Shown in pieces: positions 1-4,211 of a DNA stretch of 6,257 nucleotides. The translations under genes and the position numbers were made by a program. A model generated the notes under the pieces. The model had not been told where the DNA came from, made no database searches, and was given only the letters and a program-made list of their open reading frames with translations. This DNA comes from Bacteroides sp. Lineage in GTDB: Bacteria; Bacteroidota; Bacteroidia; Bacteroidales; SM23-62. Each line of letters begins with the position of its first letter. Position 1 is the first letter of the stretch. The stretch is from NCBI GenBank assembly GCA_030667765.1, contig DAOUVF010000192.1, positions 1 to 6,257 of the forward strand, written 5' to 3'.

Positions 1-1
1 T

Positions 2-805
2 AATTTAAGCGATGCCTGGTTTCCTTTTTTCGGGCCCGGGGATGTTATCGGTATGAAAATCAACGCTATTAGTTTCAGGGGACTTACAAATACGCCCCTT
101 GCAACCCACTACCCGGCACTGACCAATGCCATAATTTCAAGCTGTGCTAAAGCCGGAATTGAGGAAAAGCAGTTTGTGATATGGGACCGCAGTGATACGG
201 AACTGGTAAACCTTGGCTATACTCCGAGCAATGATCCGGGCAGGTTGAGGATTTTCGGTACTTATAAACACCATCGTGGGACTGATGGGATTGGATTCCA
301 TCCCGAACAGTATCCTGCCGGGAAAAAATCAACCAGGATCAGCAGGATCCTGAGTGAAATCTGTACAGCCATGATCAATGTTCCGGTAATTAAACCACAT
401 ACACTTGCAGGTATTACAGTGGCCCTCAAGAATCATTACGGGACCATAGACAACCCTTCAAGTTTTCATTTCGGTGCCTGCACTGATCCGGGTATTCCTG
501 AGATAAATACAATTCCTTTGATCCGCGAAAAAGAAAGACTGGTTATCTGCAATGCCCTCCAGGCTATTTACAAGGGGGGAGTCAGCTGGAAACCGGCAAA
601 TGCATGGCCCTATGGAGGGATAATCCTGGGCACAGATCCGGTAGCGGTGGACCGTGTCTGCCTGAAGATTATCAATGAAAAAAGACTGCAGTCAAATAAA
701 AGCATTATCGATAGCCGGGCCCGACATATCAAGCTATCAGAACAACTAGGGATCGGAGTGGCAAATCTTAGTGCAATAGACCTGGTGGAAATAGATCTGG
801 TGTAA
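2..805 (+). CDS. DUF362 domain protein, 5' end cut off by the window edge
   Basis: The reading frame is open to the left edge. An ATG at 53 exists, but 17 in-frame codons before it (NLSDAWFPFFGPGDVIG) fit the family's 'GD.VgiKiN' opening, so the true start lies outside and 53 is probably internal. Numbering from that Met, family hallmarks are KPHTLAGITVALKNHYG (114-130), the 'NALQAIYKGG' stretch (167-176) and GTDPVAVDR (193-201). No CxxCxxC ferredoxin motif is visible, so this is the stand-alone form and not the ferredoxin-fused one. Related proteins in this phylum often carry a twin-arginine signal, but that part is not in view. DUF362 (PF04015) has no settled biochemical role, so no function is assigned. 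It converges with the minus-strand gene at 860-1186. No plus-strand terminator is evident after its stop. The family call is firm. Confidence 0.85.
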   Translation, partial: NLSDAWFPFFGPGDVIGMKINAISFRGLTNTPLATHYPALTNAIISSCAKAGIEEKQFVIWDRSDTELVNLGYTPSNDPGRLRIFGTYKHHRGTDGIGFHPEQYPAGKKSTRISRILSEICTAMINVPVIKPHTLAGITVALKNHYGTIDNPSSFHFGACTDPGIPEINTIPLIREKERLVICNALQAIYKGGVSWKPANAWPYGGIILGTDPVAVDRVCLKIINEKRLQSNKSIIDSRARHIKLSEQLGIGVANLSAIDLVEIDLV

Positions 806-838
806 AAGAAATATCCACGGACCAATGGCCCGCGGATA
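803..838 (-). terminator. Rho-independent terminator of the minus-strand DUF2541-like gene
   Basis: Read on the minus strand, 838-812 forms a 12-bp hairpin with a 3-nt loop (arms UAUCCGCGGGCC and GGUCCGUGGAUA, loop AUU). It contains two G-U wobbles and no true mismatch. It is followed at once by UUUCUUUU. On the plus strand the same bases give two A-C mismatches and no T-run, so the element is directional. It lies about 20 bp beyond the stop of the gene at 860-1186. Its U-tract reaches the TAA stop (803-805) of the converging DUF362 gene. Confidence 0.75.
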
Positions 839-859
839 CCCTAACCATCTAACCTAAAC

Positions 860-1186
860 CTAAATATGAATGCCAAAAAGCCTGATCTCAGCTCTCCTTC
901 CCGAGAATGTTTTCGTTTCGTAACGAAAAACCACTTTTTTGATAATCCTGTCCCTGCCACGCAGGTCAATGATCCTTGATGCTCCACCGGCCTGTACATG
1001 GTACCTGATTTTTATGTCTTCTACCGTACCGTTCCCATAATGGACTTTCATATCATAAATGGTAACCGGACTGTATTTGACCTTAAATATGAGGGCATCG
1101 AATGTACCTTCCGTAGCTGTGACAGAGATAACATCACGGTCATATGTTTTATTTATTTTTTTTACCCCTAGTAATTCCCAGCGCAC
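860..1186 (-). CDS. DUF2541-like domain protein, short form without signal peptide
   Basis: The protein has 108 residues. Recognisable features in order are WELLG (3-7), YDRDVI (15-20), SPVTIYDMKVHYGNG (39-53) and AGGASRIIDLRGRDRIIKK (66-84). The C-terminal strand is rich in basic and aromatic residues (VVFRYETKTF, 85-94). This resembles a family of small all-beta exported proteins of unknown function, which I match from memory to DUF2541. The only usable start is GTG at 1186-1184, and there is no ATG. In-frame codons run upstream only ten more (YKSSAFSPG before the Val) to a TAG at 1216-1214. None of the three upstream frames encodes a convincing signal peptide, though family members are normally secreted. 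The gene may be 5'-truncated, or the protein may stay in the cytoplasm. It has a good terminator of its own and is divergent from the SDR gene. The coding assignment is solid; function is unknown. Confidence 0.65.
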   Translation of the reverse strand: MRWELLGVKKINKTYDRDVISVTATEGTFDALIFKVKYSPVTIYDMKVHYGNGTVEDIKIRYHVQAGGASRIIDLRGRDRIIKKVVFRYETKTFSGRRAEIRLFGIHI

Positions 1187-1292
1187 ACCTGGTGAAAAAG
1201 CACTGGATTTGTACTAATAATACACCTGTGGTCAATCTTACCCTGATCCTTTATCAGTTTTTTTTAATTTTACAGGACCCAAATTACAATTA
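1187..1292. other. Divergent intergenic region
   Basis: This A/T-rich stretch separates the outward-facing DUF2541-like and SDR genes and should hold both promoters. TAATTTTA at 1265-1272 matches the Bacteroidota -7 consensus TAnnTTTG at all but the last position and lies about 20 bp before the SDR ATG. No TTTG-type -33 box is seen at the usual spacing, so the promoter call is weak. No Shine-Dalgarno precedes the ATG at 1293 (leader AAATTACAATTA), as usual in this phylum. No minus-strand promoter could be recognised. The region also contains a small hairpin followed by eight T residues, described separately. Confidence 0.4.
1243..1265 (+). terminator. Possible weak terminator or attenuator hairpin before the SDR gene
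   Basis: CTGAT (1243-1247) and ATCAG (1253-1257) form a 5-bp stem with a CCTTT loop, followed by eight consecutive T residues (1258-1265). The layout is that of an intrinsic terminator, but the stem is short and has only two G-C pairs. No plus-strand gene ends nearby, so it would block read-through into the SDR gene or act in its leader. The last T is also the first base of the -7-like box TAATTTTA, so the T-run may instead simply be promoter DNA. Confidence 0.25.
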
Positions 1293-2264
1293 ATGAAAAT
1301 AGCCCTAACCGGAGCCAGTGGTCACATTGGCGCAAATCTCTGCCGCAAATTACTGGATAACAATCACGATCTCAGAGTACTTACCAATCAGTATACAGCC
1401 AGCCTTGAGGGACTTGATCTCGAGTTCGTAAAAGGAAATATACTCAATATAGCTTCTCTCAGTGAACTGGCCAGGGGTGCAGAAGTGCTGATCCACCTGG
1501 CTGCCTCCATATCAATCAATGGAGATCAGCATGTCCTCAACACCAATGTTGTCGGGACTAAAAACGTAATTGATGTCGTTAAAAGTTGCAAGGTTAAGCG
1601 TCTCCTGCATTTCAGTTCCATTCATGCACTCGTGCACCAGCCACTTGACCATACCCTGGATGAGGAGCGCCCACTCGCCGTATCAGACCATATTATTTAC
1701 AACCAATCCAAGGCCCTGGCAGAAGAGCTGGTACTACATGCTGTGGAATCCGGATTGGATGCAGTGATCATTAATCCTACCTCTGTAATGGGGCCCAATG
1801 ATTTTAAACCCTCACTCATTGGTCAGGCCATCATCCAGCTCTACAAAGGGAAGATCCCGGCCCTGATCCAGGGCGGTTATGACTGGGTGGATGTCCGGGA
1901 TGTGGTTGCAGGGACCATCAGTGCTATGGAAAATGGCAGGACCGGTCAATCTTACCTTTTATCCGGTCATTTTCAAACACTCAAGGAACTGTATGAACAG
2001 ATTATCCTTCACCAGGGAAAGGATAAGAAATTACCTGTAATTCCATTCTGGCTTGCGGAGGTCGGGGTTCCATTTTTAAAGGCCTGGGCCAGGGTCAGCG
2101 GTAACAAACCATTGTATACAAAGGAATCTGTTGAGATATTGAAAACTGCCCACACCGATATATCAAGCAAAAAAGCCCGGAATGAGCTAGGCTACGAATC
2201 ACGTCCTTTTAAGGATACACTCAGGGATACGATAGAGTGGTTCAAAGAGAATAATTATATTTAG
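1293..2264 (+). CDS. Extended short-chain dehydrogenase/reductase, NAD-dependent epimerase or dihydroflavonol-4-reductase-like
   Basis: The protein has 323 residues, normal for an extended SDR. The Rossmann dinucleotide motif GASGHIG is at residues 7-13, only six residues from the ATG, which fixes the start. Further motifs are HLAAS (68-72), the catalytic Ser in FSSIHA (107-112), YNQSK with Tyr136 and Lys140, the post-catalytic NPTSVMGP (161-168) and WVDVRDVV (198-205). All catalytic residues are present, so the enzyme should be active. It should oxidise a hydroxyl or reduce a ketone with NAD(P) in the cytoplasm. This subgroup includes dihydroflavonol reductases, 3-beta-hydroxysteroid dehydrogenases, hopanoid-associated HpnA-type proteins and sugar epimerases, which cannot be separated by eye. 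The steroid 5-alpha-reductase homologue starts 23 bp downstream on the same strand, very likely in the same operon, which favours a lipid or terpenoid ketone/alcohol over a sugar nucleotide. That preference is inference. Confidence 0.9.
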   Translation: MKIALTGASGHIGANLCRKLLDNNHDLRVLTNQYTASLEGLDLEFVKGNILNIASLSELARGAEVLIHLAASISINGDQHVLNTNVVGTKNVIDVVKSCKVKRLLHFSSIHALVHQPLDHTLDEERPLAVSDHIIYNQSKALAEELVLHAVESGLDAVIINPTSVMGPNDFKPSLIGQAIIQLYKGKIPALIQGGYDWVDVRDVVAGTISAMENGRTGQSYLLSGHFQTLKELYEQIILHQGKDKKLPVIPFWLAEVGVPFLKAWARVSGNKPLYTKESVEILKTAHTDISSKKARNELGYESRPFKDTLRDTIEWFKENNYI

Positions 2265-2287
2265 CCCCTGTAGCTTAATAAGCCCTG

Positions 2288-3046
2288 ATGAATACCGAAC
2301 AATATTCCCTGCTCATAAAGATCTGGATAGCATTTGGGATCGTTCTCTTCCCTGTTCTTCTGAGCATTACTGTACCATACGGGCGGCATTCAAGAAAGGA
2401 CTGGGGACCAATGATACCGAACCGCCTGGGTTGGATGATCATGGAACTCCCCACCCTGGTCATGTTCATTGTGTTTTTCCTGGTGGGACCGAACCCGGTG
2501 AATCTGGTAACCCTCATCTTTTTCCTGCTGTATACCATTCATTATTCTAACCGGGCTATTATTTTCCCCCTGCGGACCCATACCTCGAAAAAGTTTATGC
2601 CTTTGATCATTGCAATATTTGCCATTTTTTTCAATCTGATCAATGGTTTTATCAACGGATATTATTTTGGGACTGTTTCAGTGGGATACGGAATTGAGTG
2701 GCTATATGATATCAGATTTATTTCCGGTGGTATTCTCTTCCTTTTGGGAATGGCCATTAATCTTAAATCTGACAATGTGCTTTTAGCCCTCAGGCACTCT
2801 GAAAAGAACGGATATTCCATACCGACTGGCGGTCTGTTTAACTATATATCCTGTCCTAATTTCTTCGGTGAGATCCTGGAATGGACAGGTTTCGCCATTA
2901 TGACCTGGAGTCCGGCAGCCCTTGCCTTTGCTGTCTGGACCATTGTCAATCTGGTGCCAAGGGCACTTGACCATCACAGGTGGTACTGGGAGAAATTCCC
3001 AGATTACCCTGCTGAAAGGAAAGCTGTTATTCCTTTTATAGTATAG
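2288..3046 (+). CDS. Steroid 5-alpha-reductase family membrane protein (3-oxo-5-alpha-steroid 4-dehydrogenase-like)
   Basis: The protein has 252 residues, close to the 254-260 of human SRD5A1/2, and has about seven hydrophobic segments (roughly 9-29, 48-67, 70-93, 103-123, 143-158, 196-214 and a short one before 225). The match to the family runs end to end: YGRHS (31-35), WMIMELP (49-55), HYSNR (85-89), GMAINLKSD (154-162), IPTGGLFNYIS (178-188), NFFGEILEW (191-199), HHRWYWEKFPDYP (229-241) and the terminal RKAVIPF (244-250). Compared from memory with SRD5A2, the substrate-binding Glu57 and Tyr91 correspond to Glu53 and Tyr86, and the NADPH-site Asn193/Glu197 to Asn191/Glu195. Gln56 is replaced by Met52. 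The family reduces the C4-C5 double bond of 3-keto steroids with NADPH in the membrane; related members act on polyprenols. Substrate here is unknown. The ATG lacks a Shine-Dalgarno. It is probably co-transcribed with the SDR gene, and its TAG is one base from the opposing DUF2807 stop. Confidence 0.92.
   Translation: MNTEQYSLLIKIWIAFGIVLFPVLLSITVPYGRHSRKDWGPMIPNRLGWMIMELPTLVMFIVFFLVGPNPVNLVTLIFFLLYTIHYSNRAIIFPLRTHTSKKFMPLIIAIFAIFFNLINGFINGYYFGTVSVGYGIEWLYDIRFISGGILFLLGMAINLKSDNVLLALRHSEKNGYSIPTGGLFNYISCPNFFGEILEWTGFAIMTWSPAALAFAVWTIVNLVPRALDHHRWYWEKFPDYPAERKAVIPFIV
3014..3037 (-). terminator. Possible weak terminator for the DUF2807 gene, inside the reductase 3' end
   Basis: AAAGGAA (3015-3021) pairs with TTCCTTT (3030-3036) around an 8-nt loop, with an extra G-U pair (3014/3037) possible on the plus strand. 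On the minus strand the hairpin starts roughly a dozen bases after the DUF2807 stop, a sensible place for a terminator, but only a short TTT ends the 3' arm. On the plus strand it lies before the reductase stop codon, so using it there would give non-stop mRNA. The stem is A/U-rich and the call is tentative. Confidence 0.25.
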
Positions 3047-3047
3047 A

Positions 3048-4121
3048 TTATTTCCTGTGTAGTTTAGATCCTCCGGTCAGGTTCGCATCAATATGCGGAT
3101 CACCGGTGATAGTTACTTGTGCACCGCCACTGGCGTTTAACAGGAGCTCATCATCAACATGGATTCTGGCATCACTTCCGCCAGATAGGTCAATCTTTGC
3201 AGCCTTTACCCTGAAATCCGGAGCATCCAGATCACCACCGCTTTTTATTTCACATGCCATTTTACCAGCTGTTCCCCGCAATCTCGCATCTCCGCCGCCT
3301 CCCATGCTGACAGCCAAATCTCCGGCATCTATTTCCAGGGAAAGGTCACCTCCTCCGGAAAGGGAGAATCCTGCCTGTGATACATCAGATCCGGCACTGG
3401 CTGATACATCTCCGCCTCCGACAGACGAGACCTTTATCTTTTCACAGGCGATCTCCAGAATCAGATCGCCACCGCCAGACATGCTTATAATCACACCATC
3501 GGCTCCATTACCACCATGAATTTTGGCATCGCCTCCACCTGACATGCTCAGGTTAAGCAATCCAAGATCACCATCAAAAAGCAGGTCTCCTCCGCCACTG
3601 AGTGCTGCTTTAAATTCCCTGATGTCTGCATCCAAACTCACATCGCCTCCGCCACTCACATCACATTTTGCCCGTTGGGCCTTCAGGTCGAACTGGAGAT
3701 CTCCTCCACCTGATATTGCTATGCCGATATCATCAGTGCTGATCAAACCCAGGCTCTGGACGTCACCGCCTCCTGAAACCTTAAGTTTGTTTAATTGATT
3801 CACCGTAACATGGGCATCCATGGCCGAACTCTTGTTTATCCAGGCATTTTTCTGAACATAGATATTCAGGACTCCTGATTCTACCTCAGTAATAATATAT
3901 TCCTGGAGATTTTCATCGGTCTCTATGACCAGTTTGGTCTGATCTCCCTGCTTTATAATCAGGTCTATCCCACTTTTAACCACGACCCCGGTAAAATCAC
4001 CGACGCTTCTTTCCTGTTTTTCAACATTCCCGTTCCCCCTTACCTGGGAAAATATCATGGGTACAGCAAGTAAGAGCAAGAATAAGGTTGAAATGGTTTT
4101 AATAAGGATCTTCCGTTTCAT
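3048..4121 (-). CDS. Secreted DUF2807 (head GIN domain) protein with a long GGGD-repeat beta-solenoid
   Basis: The protein has 357 residues. A Sec signal peptide is clear: MKRK, then a hydrophobic stretch to about residue 24, with cleavage likely after FSQ (24-26); no lipobox Cys is seen. The mature protein opens with VRGNGNVEKQER and a DUF2807-type start (DFTGVVVKSGIDLIIKQG, 42-59). From residue 116 on it consists of repeats marked by S/V/G-G-G-G-D, beginning at 116, 137, 156, 175, 194, 215, 234, 255 and 274, with degenerate copies near 294, 313, 331 and 349. Spacing is 18-21 residues. This pattern predicts a right-handed beta-solenoid with stacked Gly turns. PF10988 proteins are common, poorly characterised envelope proteins of Bacteroidota; 'auto-transporter adhesin' is only a putative label. 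At 357 residues it is longer than the 200-250 I recall as usual. It lies 90 bp downstream of the hydrolase gene on the same strand. Confidence 0.88.
   Translation of the reverse strand: MKRKILIKTISTLFLLLLAVPMIFSQVRGNGNVEKQERSVGDFTGVVVKSGIDLIIKQGDQTKLVIETDENLQEYIITEVESGVLNIYVQKNAWINKSSAMDAHVTVNQLNKLKVSGGGDVQSLGLISTDDIGIAISGGGDLQFDLKAQRAKCDVSGGGDVSLDADIREFKAALSGGGDLLFDGDLGLLNLSMSGGGDAKIHGGNGADGVIISMSGGGDLILEIACEKIKVSSVGGGDVSASAGSDVSQAGFSLSGGGDLSLEIDAGDLAVSMGGGGDARLRGTAGKMACEIKSGGDLDAPDFRVKAAKIDLSGGSDARIHVDDELLLNASGGAQVTITGDPHIDANLTGGSKLHRK
3063..3776 (-). repeat. Protein-level tandem repeat, about thirteen S-G-G-G-D units
   Basis: The segment encodes residues 116-353 of the DUF2807 protein. 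Nine units keep G-G-G-D in full (with S, V or G in front). The last four drift to SGGD, SGGSD, SGGAQ and TGGSK. Codons for the Gly-Gly-Gly-Asp core differ between units (mixed GGA, GGC, GGT, GGG), so the DNA is not a recent or slippage-prone tandem duplication. The protein pattern is therefore kept by selection. On the opposite strand the repeats give long proline-rich open frames that are only shadows. Confidence 0.85.
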
Positions 4122-4211
4122 GATGTCAAGGTTTGAAGTGCGAAATAATATAGAATATGACGTTTATCTTTAACTTTGGTTACAGCCTGAATACTAAAGA
4201 CGACCGTCAAG
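4122..4211 (-). other. Intergenic gap between the hydrolase and DUF2807 genes
   Basis: These 90 A/T-rich bases separate two minus-strand genes. No terminator hairpin with a T-run follows the hydrolase TGA; only GACG-GT-CGTC with a 2-nt loop is visible, too weak to count. No clear -33/-7 promoter pair or Shine-Dalgarno precedes the DUF2807 ATG. Co-transcription is possible, but a separate promoter cannot be excluded at this distance. Confidence 0.4.

Noticed and set aside
53..55. ATG at 53 as the start of the DUF362 gene
   Set aside because: The frame is open upstream to the window edge, and those codons match the family's conserved lead-in, so the gene is treated as 5'-partial.
847..864. Short ATCTAACCTAAACCTAAA tract as a repeat array
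   Set aside because: Only about two and a half imperfect 6-base units; too short to be distinguished from chance.
1187..1237. A frameshifted signal peptide upstream of the DUF2541-like gene (minus-strand frame reading LTTGVLLVQIQCFF)
   Set aside because: It has some hydrophobicity but no ATG, no basic N-terminal region, and it is short; it is closed by a stop upstream, so it was not taken as evidence of a frameshift.
2264..2290. tRNA-like string GCCCCTGTAGCTTAAT between the SDR and reductase genes
   Set aside because: It resembles a tRNA 5' end and holds a small GCTT/AAGC hairpin (2273-2283), but the reductase coding sequence begins at 2288 and no anticodon, T-arm or matching acceptor strand follows.
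3106..3798. Two long plus-strand open frames (3106-3519 and 3523-3798) rich in S-P-P-P repeats
   Set aside because: They are the antisense image of the GGGD-repeat codons of the DUF2807 gene. Gly-Gly-Gly codons read backwards give Pro runs and few stops; no independent start signal or family match.
4201..4211. Hairpin GACG-GT-CGTC after the hydrolase stop as a terminator
   Set aside because: Four base pairs with a two-base loop and no T-tract are not enough.
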